Assembly: GCF_021018895.1 (NCBI RefSeq)
Contig: NC_079376.1
Span: 13,641,001-13,705,000 of the forward strand
Direction of reading: 5' to 3'
DNA: 64,000 bases
DNA from: Seriola aureovittata
Taxonomy: Eukaryota > Chordata > Actinopteri > Carangiformes > Carangidae
A program made the position numbers and the translations under genes. Positions 32,301-45,697 of this stretch are shown piece by piece (the first letter of the stretch is position 1; each line of letters begins with the position of its first letter). A model generated the notes under the pieces. It did not search any database. It was not told the DNA's origin and saw only the letters and a list, made by a program, of their open reading frames with translations.

Positions 32301-35300
32301 GTCAAACAAAACAAGCGATTTGGAAAGTTGTTAAGGAAGTTTTTCTCTTTTTTTTTTTTTGTGTCATTTTAGACAATCATTAATTTTAGTCAGGGAAATA
32401 ATCAGATGAATGGTTAATGATGATAACTGTTAGTTGTTGTTCCATTTGGATGAAAAACTAAAACATCTACTTTGTGAGAAGTTGATCGTCTCCTGCCGGA
32501 AAGCACAGGCTTTGACATGACAGCAGGGTTATAATGCATGAAATACAAGTTGCCTGGTGAGTTCCTCGGCATAATGGTGTTTGTAAAGCCTCTTGTGAAC
32601 AGAAAAGCCTGACAATGGAGCTTCAGTTTTGGAGGACGTGGTAGATTTGTGTCCAGTCAGTTCTCCGCAGCCTACCTTGACAGGCCTGTCATAGCAGCAT
32701 GTTGAATAGAGGGTGCAGTGGCCACACGTGAGCCATAAAGCTGGATATCAATCCTGGACATAATCCCATTATTTTTGAAGGAGGGGGGGTGGGGTGTGTG
32801 CCTCATGTCACCCAAACACACTGTCCTCCCTGCTGTCCCAAAGGAGACGGATACTTCCTGCTCGGATACAGGCCACATGTGGTCAGACGAAAGGACAGCA
32901 GGGACGGGAAGACAATAGGTGTTAACAAATGTAACACACTCAATGTGGTTTATTGTTCCAATCTTGCTAAATGATGCGTATATTTTAGTATGGGACATTT
33001 TCTAAAAGTGAAAACAACATTCCACTCGGTGTGAATGACTTATTGTTCACGAAGCAGCGTAGGAAAAGTACACTGACACATCCCCTTTTTCCAAAACACT
33101 TGTCATCATCATCACACTGTGGTGCTCCACAGAGTGATGTTAAATATTATCTAACGGGAGCTCATACGGCCCATTGGGCATGATTTGTTTGGATGCCATT
33201 CAGTACAAGCGATCTCCTTTTTATATAACTTTTTATACCATTGTAGTCAGTTGTTGATAATTGCTCTATTTTTCAGTAGCTTCTGCTGTAAATCAGACTT
33301 CATCTGGGCTAGATATGGACGGCTTTGGGAACCTGTATGTGCCTGTCACTTTTGCAATTAGTTAATTTTCTTACTGAAAACCTGCTGAATGTTGTCCTCC
33401 TTAACTGTCCAGCTTCAGAGACAAAAGCGGAGTTGATGTTATGACTGTGCACTGCGAGCAAAAGCTTAGAGAGCAGCAACAAGACCTCTTCTGCCCGACT
33501 TCTGCCGGGCTGCTGGGGTTTGAGGCAGCTTACTTCCTCTCAGGATGTGTTTCAGCCACATTTTTCAGTCGTATGACGGAACAGATATAACCTGATGCGC
33601 CAGATGGTTTGTTAGACAGAACCATCTGTGAAGGCTTCATTGGAAACTGTTTGGAAAAGGGCAGGTGCTTTCAAAAAATACTTTTTGGATGAACCATCTG
33701 TCTATCAGTGTCTACTAACTGGGCTTACAACCAATCAGATTCTCTATCTTTCCCATGTTTTTTTTTTGTTTGTTTTTTTTTCACTACCAGTAAAATGAAC
33801 TCTTGCCGAAGAGGTGCTCCTCCAGTTCTGATATAACTGATGCTATAGCAGCATCTATGCTAACCTTTTTAGGAACCCGACATTGTTGTTAACAAAGTTG
33901 CTTCTTGCTGTCGTCGTACATAAGACACACTGGATGCTTATTGGTCCAAACCATTATGGTTCGGCCACAAGTGAATAGCTTGAAGCCAGCGAGATAGATT
34001 CTTGCTTGCAGCTGCCTCACAAGGTTGGAACAGATACGTTATTTTTGTTATGGATATTTTTAACAATCTGGCTTCTACACAGGCCTTTCTTTTACTCGCA
34101 CAATACACTCATAAATGCAGCCTGAACCATATTTTTATGCTTCTAGTCTGTTTTCTTCTGTTTTATGCGCCTAACTCTGGTGGTTGTGTTGGCTCTGTGT
34201 ACTGACTTACCTACACCCAGTACTGCACCTGAACACATCCAACTAGATTTAGCCGTAGCGAGGACCTTTTCAAGATCATGAATGAAGCAGGACACAGCTA
34301 GAAGGCCCTTATCATGTCACTTACTGTATTATGTTTTAATAATTCATATTTCTGTGCAAATATTCATTAAAATGATCACCAGCTAAACTCTGGAGCTTTA
34401 ACCCCTAACCCTTAACCCTGAAGAGTTCTGGAGCCTCAGGACAGATGCCTGCTAGGCCCTGTGGGTAATCCAGCCTTGGCTGAGATCTAGGAATGTGGTG
34501 ACATTGCTAAAAAGAAGTTCAACAGAGCAGGAAACACTAGCGGTCAGACGATATAAACCCCCATGTTAGTCAGTCTTATTTGGAGGAGAAAATGAAGGCA
34601 AATGGTAAAATTATCTCCCAAACCGTCCGTCGTAAACAAGCATCACAGTTTACAGACTGACTTCCTGGCTTGACTTTGGCCTACTGTGCTTACTTAGTTT
34701 GGCATGCAAATAGTTTTCCTGCAATTTGGGATTATTACCGTCATTTTGGGTGCATTTGCTTTTGGTTTTACCTCTGAACGTGGTTTAATCGGGCTAAATT
34801 GTTGACCTCATTACCACCTGTCCGATTGTCTGACTTTGTTGAAGCGATGTTGGTGTGTTTTTAAGCTTTCAGCGGTTACTTTAATACAGTGTTACAATGA
34901 CCAATAGAAATGATGGCCAAAACCACAAAAGTATGACCCAAGTCATAATAAACTGTAATCATACTCACAGACCACCACGCAGTTCACAGAACTTTACTAG
35001 TATGTTTTATAATGTTAATGAGTTTTGCAGTTGGATCTTTATCTTGTTCAGTTGTTTGAATATTCCTCTGGTCTGAATGAGCAGTGAATCTTGAGTGGAT
35101 CAGGATTAGCAAAGCTGTGCTGTAGCCTGTAGTCCTCTAAAAGCCATTAGTCCACCCACCCCCCCACCCAACCCACCCACCCTTCTCTCTCTTGCTTTCT
35201 CTCTCTCTCTCTGTCTTTCCCTGACTCACCCTGGCACAATGCCCGAGACACAGCTGTGAAAATTACAGGTCTGTTTCATGGAAACATAGAAGAAGAAGAA

Positions 35301-35494
35301 GAAGGAGGCAGGGCTGGTGGGGAAGGAAGGAGAAAGAGAGCAGAGACCCACAGCCTGGCGTCAGCTGTCGGGCGGCCCACAGCTGCAGTGGATGTGGAGC
35401 TTTCAGAGCCGGGGTCTCGCTCACTTCTCACACACACTGGGATTGTTTACATGGGGTAGGGGTGTGTATGTGTGCGTGTGTGTGTGTGTGCGTT

Positions 35495-35519
35495 GGGGGG
35501 GGGGGGGGGGGGGGGGGGG
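35495..35519. repeat. Poly-G homopolymer (25 G) after a TG run
   Basis: A G run directly downstream of a TG microsatellite (35465-35490). It makes a poly-Gly open frame that is not a gene. Confidence 0.93.
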
Positions 35520-37379
35520 CGTTAAACCCTGTTTGGCTGCGGCCGAACAGAACAGAAGCCCTCACTGTGACTGACAAACGTCAGGCTTCTTCAGTGAAAA
35601 GCACATGGCACTAAGCGTCCTTCAGTTTGGCAGATGCTAAAAGCATGACTGAGACCCTGGCAGGTGGGCAGGCGGGCGGCCCCCCCCTCCTCACTCCTTC
35701 CTCAGCTGGGCTGAATATCCAGCGAGAGGCCTCCTATCAGAGAGTCATTGTTCATGATGATGATGACAATCTCTCTCTGTCTCCATTCTCCGTACTATCT
35801 CAATCCATCACTCTCTTGTCTTTTCACCCTCCCCCACCCTCCCCCTCCGCCCCCCACCATTGCTGTCTCTAACACATTCTCTTAATTTTTCTTTCGCCTT
35901 GTTCTCACCTGCTCGCTCGAGACGGTCTGTGTCAAACGGATGTATCTCTGAGGAGCTGTCAAGCAAAGAAAAGCAGAAGGGTGAATGTGAAAAATTGTCC
36001 CTCTGATTCCTACTAAGTCTGACTTTTCTGCTGCTCAATGAGATGTGAGGTGTGAGATTCCCTCTTCACTTTCCAACTCCTCTCTGGCGCTTTGCTTCGA
36101 TCTGTCTGAGTTCAGTCTTCATCACTTTTTTTTCCATCTGACTATCTTCTCTCTCTTTAACCCTCTTTTTTCCACCTCTCCATCTTTTCCAATCAGGCTG
36201 TCTGGCATCATGCCTCATCTCTTTGAAGAGGAACAGTAGAAGCAGATAATTACACTTCCTGTCCTGTATCTGCTCTGAAGTGCTGAACTATCATCTCTAC
36301 ATCTGTAGGCTACACACTGAAGCTGAGAAATAACAGCTTACTAAACCAGCATACGTAGGGCTTTCAATGTCATGTGCTTTTGTGTCCTTGACAATTTCTT
36401 AACTTGTGTGTTGATTTTAAACATTTTATTGGCTTTCAGCTACTTTTTCACTATAAGTGTCTCAGTTGTTTCAAGGCTTAGACATCACTGTGTGCCCTGT
36501 TTGTTTCATCTCTTCCTCATATTTAGTTTATCAGATTGTTTTCATGCTTTGTCCCTGGAAAATCCCCCACTTTTCCTCTCATGCCCTATTATATTTGACT
36601 CTTCTGTTTTTCCACTCTTCAAATTCTGATAATCTCCATTTTAAATGATTTTAACTCACACAAACACTCTTTTGCATGAATAAGTTGTTGTCAGACAAAC
36701 AAACCAGTCATGTATCACACTGTTGCTATCAGCAATGCATGACACAAATATTTCAATCTGTCACACACTGTTAAAAAAAAGAAGAAAAAAAGCTTTGGTT
36801 AACACTGTATTCAGGCCTCCTGTATGTCTTCACTGGATTACTCATATACTGTTGGAATAATCACATTAAAAATATATTTACAATGAAACGTGTATTTATA
36901 GATCATTGCGAAATTGAAAGTGAATACTTGTTGCCCAGCTACTCGCTGCTTGTCTCTATGTGGCTACATAAACCACATTGGTTTTAGGGGATTAGATGTT
37001 TATTACATTTTTGGTGCGTTCACATGTTGTTGCTGTGTGTAACCGCAGTCACAACACCAAGGAGGGGTTATTGCTCACAAGGGTCAGGAATAGATGGACA
37101 CAGTCACCATTACAGTGGCATCAGACCTATGTACCTGTCATGACAGTGATGACTCTCTGGACGCTTTCGTCACTGAAGATAATGTCAGAGACAATGAGGA
37201 AGGAAACCACACTAGCTCTGAGCGTTACCAGTGTGAACCTCTTTGCTGGATACTGCCTCCTTTACTGTGGTGGCAGTGCTGTGGCTGGCCTTGTAGGTGC
37301 TGAGGCCATGGAGAACAAAGCTGTTTCTGGGCACCTGGCGAATCCAGTATTCCCTCTCTTTTAGCTCCATTTTTGGTCT

Positions 37380-37680
37380 CTGCCAACTACTGAGAGAAAT
37401 ATCTGGCTCTTTAGCTGCTGAATGCTCCACTATGTTCACCAGCCGGTCCCTAACTGCGTCTCTCTGCTGTTTGGTGCTGAGCAGGTACTGTACAATGGAT
37501 TTTTTAAAGCTTTTTCACTATAAATCGCTGCCTAATTTGGCTGAAAGCAATGCTAAGAAAGCAGAGAGAGTGAACCAAAACAGTAAAGTCATGGTCCTGA
37601 TGGGTAAACAAGGAGTTGAAACTTGCTATGAAGCTCTAAAAAGGCAAGAGGAGCCACAGATTCAGGTGGTAATTTTCTGC
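37380..37680. repeat. Probable dispersed repeat (CTCTTTAGCTGCTGAATGCT type)
   Basis: The stretch containing CTCTTTAGCTGCTGAATGCT, CCACTATGTTCACCAGC, CTGCTGTTTGGTGCTGAGCA and GAGTGAACCAAAACAGTAAA resembles, from memory, an abundant fish repeat. An open frame of 151 codons passes through it but matches no protein I know. Edges are uncertain. Confidence 0.35.
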
Positions 37681-39054
37681 GGGTTCATCACTAGCATCAG
37701 CTGTTTTCACAGTCAGATTGTTTCCACATTGTCATTTGATACATTGTCATAAAAAATCCTGATGATCACTGCTTCAGTGGGTTGTTGGAAAAATGATCAA
37801 CACGCTAACTAGGACAAATAAATAGTAAATAAATAAAAGGGGAAAACTGTATGTTAAGCCTAATAGTTCCACATGAATGGAAGAAGAATAAAGTCGATGA
37901 ACTCAGTTACTCCTTTATACCTAGCTTATGTTTCCTAATGTTAGCTTATATTAGCCACCATAAGCTACTGGTCATACCGGACCAAGTAAGGCTGTAGCAG
38001 CAAAAACCCCTGAGTGAGTTAAATGCAGTTCGAAATGGTACACTATGACGTACATGTAACATCTTCTAAAATGACAGCAGACTTCACATTGTAGCTATTA
38101 CTATTCTTTTTAGATGTGAAGGGTAGAGTTTGTAAACTTGTTTTCTTTTTCATGAAAAAAAGTCTTTCAGTCCAAGTACATACTGTAGCTGTTTTTGTAA
38201 ACTTTTTGTTTACAGTGCGCTGATGCTCCGGCAGCTCGAGGGCGGCTGGTCTGTGGTACAATCCGAGCTCTGACTTTTCAGGCAGGGGCAAGAGGAGAGG
38301 GAGATCAATAAAGTATTACAGTGTTATTTCACTCGCCCCCGATGCTATCTCTCCACCTTCAGAATGAAAAATTCATCATCTTCAGTAAATATCTCCCGAG
38401 ATGAGGGTTTCTGGGGCAAGATCTTGTCGAATAGGGATAGAAGGCCAAATGTAGATCAGTTTGGAGATATCTGAGATGAAAATGGTCTGGAGCACACTGA
38501 GACGATACAGTGGACCACAACTCTGAAAAAATACTGTTGAGTTTATAATCATATTACATGTCTTGGCCCAGGACTGCAAGGTGTATGCTTACTCACGTGA
38601 GGGACTTTCTCCCTGCACACGATGATGAAGTGGAATTTTAATTTCCCTGAACTACTTGATACTTGTCAAGGAACCTGTGGGTTATGTGTGTGATGTTCTG
38701 TTTTTTTTAAGTGTTACTTTTTTTTATATAATTATATTTTGAATAATATTTTGCGCCCCTCAGTATTGATTTTTCATGGTTATTACCTCCACCTAAGAGT
38801 TTCTATTTTTACTTGTGTCTGTTGGTTTGGTCGTTTGTCAGCATGATTACGCAAAAAGTACCGAACAGAGTTGCACTGAACTCAGTGGAGGGGTGGGGCT
38901 TGAGCCGGGGAAGAACCCGTTACATTCTGGGGCAGATCCAGATAATTTACTACGAATTAGAATTTATTTTTTCTCTGAAGTCTGGTGTATGTTGATTGAC
39001 ATTGTCAGAGGTCTGCACTCTCTGAGTGTCCTTCTAGTTGATATTCACACCTGG

Positions 39055-39235
39055 AAATGGATGGACTGCACTTATATAGTGCTTTTCTAGTCTTGGAGAC
39101 CACTCAAAGCACTTTACAATACATGCCACATTCACAAACACATTCATACACTGATGCAATTTGGGGGACACGTCCTAGAGATCAAACCACCCACCCTCTG
39201 ATTAGTGCACAACCCACTCTACCTCCTGAGCCCCA
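39055..39235. repeat. Probable dispersed repeat (TATATAGTGCTTTTCTAGTC type)
   Basis: GGACTGCACTTATATAGTGC, TTTTCTAGTCTTGGAGACCA, CTCAAAGCACTTTACAATAC and CATTCATACACTGATG are characteristic, from memory, of a very common teleost repeat. Edges approximate. Confidence 0.5.
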
Positions 39236-39873
39236 ACAGCCCGACCTGTCTTCATTGATAATTGCTACAATTAAATTCTTTTTAAAAATGATTCCAAAAC
39301 ACAGAAAAATGCACAGTTTGGCTTGCTTCACTTCAGCTGCAGAGCATGATCAAAGTATCAATAACTGTCTTTTAAAACAAAAGGAAATGTGCCTTTAAAC
39401 AAGTCTGTAAAAGCAGCTATAATCAGTGTGTTTTTATAATAACAATGGATGAAATGACCGTGTGTGACGTGAAAAGGTCGCTAATGGTGACGAACACACA
39501 GAGAATTATCACCTGACTCTGCAGTTGGCCTCGCTTCTGTCTTTCAGCCCATTGTTTTGGTTTTCTGGCTGTCAGCTTTAATGTTTTGGTTCAGTCTCAA
39601 TTCTTTTGGTCGAGTTGGTAGTGACGAGAAACAGAGCTAACAGAAGAGTGAATATTGAGCAGGTCGCCAGAAACACAACGTCATATGTTTATGTTGCTGT
39701 GTGTGGTGGATGTATAATGAGGCAGTTTGCTAATAAGTTTGCCACATCAACTAAAAAGGTGATAAAATGTGAGTGTTGTGTTCACAGCCCTAAAGTGGTA
39801 TCAATGCTGGATGAAGGAAGTGTTTGGACTATCCAGTAATGATGTACATATCTGCTGTCTGTATCATCACTAG

Positions 39874-39913
39874 CAGTGAGTGAGTGAGTGAGTGAGTGAG
39901 TGAGTGAATGAGT
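39874..39913. repeat. (GTGA)n microsatellite
   Basis: About nine tandem GTGA units, ending with one GAATGA variant. Confidence 0.93.
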
Positions 39914-40316
39914 GCTTCCTGCTTGTAGGAAGCACTTAGTCGTCCTGGTCGGACTCATGCATCTCTCTGCAGTGTGTTGCAGTGTGTTTATTGCAGTGCA
40001 GGTCAGCTCTCAGCAGTCTATACTCCCTCAGCTTCCATCGGTGCTCATGCCTCATTAACTCAACACACTCAGCTCGTTTACAGCTCTTAATTACACAATG
40101 TAAAGCTGATATTGATGAGGACAATCAGCATTTACCCCAATTAAGCTTGACTCTGACTAACGGTACATGCTAACTTGATAAAGGGGTGGCGTTCCGATCA
40201 GGTTGCTGTCAAAAAGACTGGACCTGCTGTTTGGAGCAGATATTGAATTTTTCCTGTAAACGGAGCACCCACAGAGCGAGTCCAGCTGCTGAGCAGTCTC
40301 CATTGACTGCGAGTGT

Positions 40317-40320
<4 letters not shown>

Positions 40321-40349
<29 letters not shown>
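40321..40349. repeat. (TG)n microsatellite
   Basis: About 14 uninterrupted TG units. Confidence 0.95.
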
Positions 40350-41570
40350 CATATCAGGCCAATCTTATCTGTGTTTCCTCAAGAAGCAGGGTAATAAATG
40401 ACGAGCAGAGACTGATCACTCATCCATATTATTAGATTGTATGTATCATTAAGACAAGAGGATACAGTAAATGAGACTAATTAAGAGGGATATATGCTGT
40501 CATTGATCTGACAGGGAAAAAGAAAATCAGCGGAATATTCCTTATATTTGGATGTAGTAGGCTACTTAATAGTGACTTGACAATGATCTTATACGTAAAC
40601 ATTTTTGTCACTGTCACTGTAGGGCTACAACTATCATTTTCATTATTAAATAATCTACCTTTTATTTTGTTTAAAATGTCACCGAATAGGGAAAAAGTTC
40701 TTAGAGCGCATTTCTGTATGTAGACTTATCAATTCAGCTCTATATTTAATAATGTTTGTTACTGTTAACCGCACATAATATAGGAACTTAAGCGTGTTTT
40801 ATACACAGCCGGTTTATAATAGTCTTATATATTTTTTCTACAATATTTCCGAAATGGACTAAGTGATCTTGCAGTAGCCTTTAATCATTGTCCTCAAGGA
40901 CCAGTTAGTTTTCTTTCAGGTGACAATTGTAGCAGGTATCAGTGTAATATTCATCAGATTTATTTCTTAAGAAAGAAATACAGAGTTATTTAGCCTCGTT
41001 AAGAGGGATTCATGATTGTTTTTATTATGAATGTAATACTCATTAGTGGGTTGGCAGTTATTTTACACATAATGATGATTATGCTGCTATTTATAGTGAT
41101 AGGCCAAACCTTTATGCAGAGTGAGTTTATAGTGATTTTTAGTGTTTCATGTCACTTCTCAATTTCAATTTGGAGATGTTAGACATTCACTATAGTGAGT
41201 TTAAAGTTAGTATCCTGGTGTAGCATTTCTGTAGGTGCTGTAGTGACGTTTATAGTGTGTTGTTCACCATCGTTTGATGCTTATTTTTTTCAATTTCTCC
41301 TTATTTCCTGATTTTTAAAAAAATGATTTAATGCTGATTTGAGGGGAAAATAAGAAGAATAAAATACATTTCCATCACTGTCGTTGCCACATGATTGCTA
41401 GACGCTGTCCCTATTTTTAAGAAGTGATCTTATTAGGGGAAGTTTGGTGATTTCCACGGGGATGTCTTGGCTCTGGAAACCATTGGGCTGAAATAAACCC
41501 AAATATTACTCAAATTAATTTTAGATGTAGCCTATATTTAAAGACATACTACAGTGCGCGTTTCGTATAA

Positions 41571-41573
<3 letters not shown>

Positions 41574-41608
<35 letters not shown>
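41574..41608. repeat. Poly-G homopolymer (35 G) followed by (GA)n
   Basis: A G run then AGAGAGAGAGA, immediately before the CpG-rich candidate first exon of bahd1. Potential G-quadruplex, and a likely place for length error. The poly-Pro frame on the minus strand comes from it. Confidence 0.93.
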
Positions 41609-41609
<1 letters not shown>

Positions 41610-41619
41610 GAGAGAGAGA

Positions 41620-41964
41620 AAAAATCGCCACCGGTGAAAGAGTTTAGTCCCTGCAGGAATATCACAGCAACATGAGCGTGATTTGGCGTTAGTACGGAGG
41701 GATGTCCCGGTGCAACGGCGAATGTGAATGCAGGCAGCGCATGGATATTATCTCCAGCATGCCACTTCGGAAGTAGGTCACCGCTCACCGATTTGTTCAC
41801 CATGTCTCCAGCTACTGTGGGCTGCTCGGTCCGCGGATCGCTCTCCAGGTCGACAGCCCGAGCGAGTAGAAACTGACCGAAAGAAACGGCACGGACCGGG
41901 GATATATTTATATATTTTTTTATTCTGATGGGAGATGATTTTCATTTCCGACGGGACACACAAG
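41620..41964 (+). promoter_or_regulatory. Candidate promoter and noncoding first exon of bahd1
   Basis: A locally GC/CpG-rich segment (CGCTCGGTCCGCGGATCGC, GACCGAAAGAAACGGCACGG) ends with a good donor, CACAAG|GTAATG, at 41964/41965. The first bahd1 coding exon has a clean acceptor at 47210-47211 and no promoter-like sequence just before it, so an upstream noncoding exon is expected. Human BAHD1 likewise starts with a noncoding exon. The link between the two is inference, and the 5' limit is arbitrary. Confidence 0.4.
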
Positions 41965-44900
41965 GTAATGATGAATCGCGGCTGTATTTCCCGTCACAGT
42001 TGGAGATGATATAGGATCGTTGGGTTTAGCCTGCATCTAACAACTCGGCTGTAGCCTAATGCGAGTTCCTGTAATGATATTGATATTAACTAGCAGCCCC
42101 GCTCCAAAAACCCGCGGTTGATCGAGGATGGTTGGATGTTTTAGACTCGTTTCTCCGCTGTGGAGCTTTTTTTTCCACTTCTCATATCACAGCCTGCACT
42201 CCTGCTACGGCATGCTGTCAGATTAACACTGTCCACCACCATGGCCAACTACAAGCTCCAGTAGGCGAGTCTCTGTCTCGCTTTTTTTTTTTTTTCTTTT
42301 TTAACAAGACATGCATAGCGCTGCCCTTTAATTGCATTCTCTGCTTAAAATAATCCACGAGTGGATGTGGGTGTGTTTTTAACTGCTGGTGCCTGAACCT
42401 GCATGGAGGTGAAGGGAGGTGGTGGTGGGGGTGTTGGTGGTGGAGGATGGTTAGTGTTGGTGGTGTAAGACTGTTGAACTGCTGCTGATTTGCTCCAGGA
42501 AAGTGGACTTGGTGATTGCACTATCTGAAGCTGCACACACAGCACACCAGCTGCCTGGGGGCTTTTTTCTCTCATGATGACAGCTCCACACCATGTCCTT
42601 CTTCTGGATGAGTCTGTGTGACAGCCAGGCAGCGCAGCCACCTCCTCCTCTATCCGACTCTTGATACAGATGAAACTACAGTCAGATAATATGCCTTCAA
42701 GAGGAGAGAGAGAGAGAGAAAGAAATCCATGGCACAGAATTATTACTGAGTAGGTTTTTATGTGGCAGTTATGCTCCATTTACTGTGAGTTGTATTATAT
42801 TTAAGTAAGTGAGTTTTTTATTCTCTTAAAAAACAATTCCCTGTAGTTTCAGGAGTAAAAATATGTCTTTCCATTTGATCTTTTAAGGCAGTTGTTTCAA
42901 ACCTGGGTGTCGAGACCCTAAAAAGGGTTCAAGGATGAATATGAAAGCTCACAAGATAATTAAAGTGATACAATAGAAATAGAACATCCAAGTTAATCAA
43001 AATAATATTAGATTATTCTATATATTTCTCTAATTTTTGCTTTTTTGTTGCTTATGCTAACCCTGAACTGTCTTGACTAAAGTTACTCAGGTACTGTACT
43101 CAGTACTTGAGTATTTCCATTTTCTGTTTTATATTTTTATTCTTCACTACCCACGTTCGTTTGGTGGCTATAGTTACTTTGCAGGCTAAGATTGTCCAAC
43201 TGTTTTGGCTCGTGACCCCCTTAAACCAAAGCAGTGTCTTTGTGTGACTCCTCAATCATCACAGGTGTAATGTAAGTAGGAGCATTTAAAAATGAAGTGA
43301 TTTTCTTTATTTTTTCCTCTCTCACATTGTTTCATTTGACTAATTTCAGAATTCTGAAAAGGAAGTATTTAGGTATTTAGTATTTCACAAGAAAAAATTA
43401 GTCATTGGAGGAAAGTCTGAAGGGAAGAAAACACTTTTCTGATTCCATCTTATCAGAAACATCATATTGCGACACCACGGATTCATCTCTTGAACCTTTC
43501 ACCCTCTGCTTCACAGAATTAATTTACGGAGATGTCATTTTGTATCATTTCCTTTCTCACACCTCTGCTCTAGGTGCTCTTTGAGTTTGAGTTTAGGGGA
43601 AAAAGTTGTAGCCACATCTGCTTTTTGAGTTTTACCATGTAAAAATAATGAGAAAATGGCTCCATTTAACCAATAATCCATGGTAGTTCCTGAAATACAA
43701 GAGTCTATAATATTCCCTCAGAATATCCTGAAACAGATGTTTTTCAAGAACCTGTTTGCATGTGTGTGTGCTGTGCTGTGCAAAGTGCTTCTGAATCGGC
43801 ACCGTGTTTTTTTTCATTAACAGCATGAAAAAAAACAAGCAAAAAGAAGACCACAGGATTCATTTTAACCTGAAAGAATCTGTCCTGTTATTTGTTGTGG
43901 TCAGTGTGGTGAAGGTCTAGCCCGGTGAAATGATGAGACTCCTCAGCGAGCTCCTGTCTTTCCATTGTGCACGCTTGTCTTAGTCAAATGAAGCAACTTG
44001 ATTTGATATCCACAGACAGAAACTCAATGTGAGGCTCCTTCTGTCCTCTTGTTATCTGGAAATTAAATTTCTCTCCCATGGATTGCATTTCACGGTTCAC
44101 CGAGTCATTCGGCAATAAGGGGCAGACCGAGCCATGAGATGGTTTGAAAATGCCCAGCCAGAGAGTTGCGTCCACTCCATTTGTATTTTTAGTTCAATTC
44201 GACTCTGGGTATGATCTCAGTCGTTTTAAGAGGGAATAAAATGCTACAATACATCATAGCTTACAAGTTATATTCAGGCTTTAGAAATATCCGTTACAAG
44301 TTTTACAGTCATTTTACTGCAGCCGATCATAGGCAGATTGGTATATTGTTACTGACAGACGGAGAAAATGTAATAAAATAGAAGTCACTCTTGTCTGTTC
44401 CTTGTTATTAAAGCACTTCAACAAAAACCACAGCAGCTTTTGGTTTTTACAGCCCTTCATTAGGTGTCACATGATAACGAGTTGTCATGGTGAAAGAATA
44501 GCAGATTTGCTGCAAACTTGATGACATGACGTCGTGTAAATACTGCACCGCCTAAATAAGCTGTCAAGTGAATCTGTCATTATTATTATCATTATTATTA
44601 TTATGCAGTGCAAAAACAGTCTTGCATGCATTATTGACTCATAACCACTCGTCGCTGTCTCTTTGACATATTTAGAATTAAGTTTTTATGACTGTTACCA
44701 ATATCATACTGTTATTTATCACTTATTTATATAAGACATTAAAATGTGTAATCTTAGGCTCTAAGAAATTGTGAGGAGCATTTTCACTCTTTTCTGACAA
44801 TTTTAGACCAAGGCCGGCAACAATCTGCAGCTTAATCAATACTGAAAATGATCAGAGTTGGAGCCTTATATATATACACTCAACTCGTAACATTATATAC

Positions 44901-45697
44901 AACAGCGTGAAGCCAGCAAATGGATCATTTTATAGACTAACTTTTGAGCAGAGCACAAAATTTTGCTGGTGTAGAAAGATTTGACAAATATACGGCATCC
45001 GAGATGGAGCAGCTGAATCGCATGCTGGACAGAAAAAGAGAGTAACGATACCAACCTGAGTGTGTAGAAATGCACCATGACACGTAGCAGCTTGTTAAAA
45101 ACAAATCAGTCGCCTAATTGATCATGTGCAGTGTGTATCAGTTATTGACGGCAACTGAAACCTTTTTGAGAAGGCGTGTGGTTGTGGAAGCTGAATGATT
45201 TCCTGGCTGGAGAGTCACTTAATATAAAAATGGTTGTTGACTTATTTCTTGGAGGTCAAGTAGCATAATTGTGTTTCATGGCTGCAGCAAAGAGGGATGA
45301 TCCATCTCTTTATGCTGCACACAGGAGTGTCATTGCATAAAGGTCACTGGCGGTCGAACCATCGGGGACCTTAAAGGTTTTCCCAAAGTGAGGTGTTTCT
45401 CTGTGCTGACAGAGCAGAGGGGTGGACGCCTCTGATCTTAAATCTAATCCTGCATCTTTTACTGTATGAAGCTGCTGGAGATGCTCTGCTGCGCGCTGTG
45501 CCAGCTTGTTGACGTGGTTGTGTCTTTCTGCCACCAGTTTTGGTGAGATGCGCATCTGTTACGAGTCATATGATCACACTGGTTGTCTTTGTGTCTCCAA
45601 ATGCTGGAGAATTATTCCTTGATTTCATACCTCACAGTGATTTAGTGATGAAGTGTTTGCTGCCCCTTTTGACCTTGTAGACAACTGAAACGCAGTA
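41965..45697 (+). other. Presumed first intron of bahd1, part 1: no gene seen
   Basis: Mostly AT-rich noncoding sequence. Around 42890-43260 are phrases common in decayed hAT-like fish elements (TTTCAAACCTGGGTGTCGAG, TTTTGGCTCGTGACCCCCTT). They are too degraded to bound. No supportable exon. Confidence 0.4.

Larger units (their letters stand above)
32301..41573. other. Noncoding interval, no supportable gene
   Basis: I see no exon with splice sites and homology in this 9.3-kb stretch. It contains a C/T-rich and GT-rich low-complexity region (35150-35520), probable dispersed repeats near 37380-37680 and 39055-39235, a GTGA array and a TG array. It may be a remote 5' region or an early intron of bahd1 if that gene has distal starts. 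Confidence 0.55.

Noticed and set aside
34398..34432. Telomere-like CTAACCCTTAACCCT
   Set aside because: Only two to three imperfect hexamers; too short to be an interstitial telomere array.
37297..37752. 151-codon plus-strand open frame
   Set aside because: No domain, no splice context, and it runs through what looks like a dispersed repeat.
41549..41803. Poly-proline open frame on the minus strand
   Set aside because: Product of the poly-G homopolymer and not a conserved protein.
42890..43260. Possible hAT-like element
   Set aside because: Phrases such as TTTTGGCTCGTGACCCCC are suggestive, but the ends could not be paired, so it is mentioned only in the interval description.
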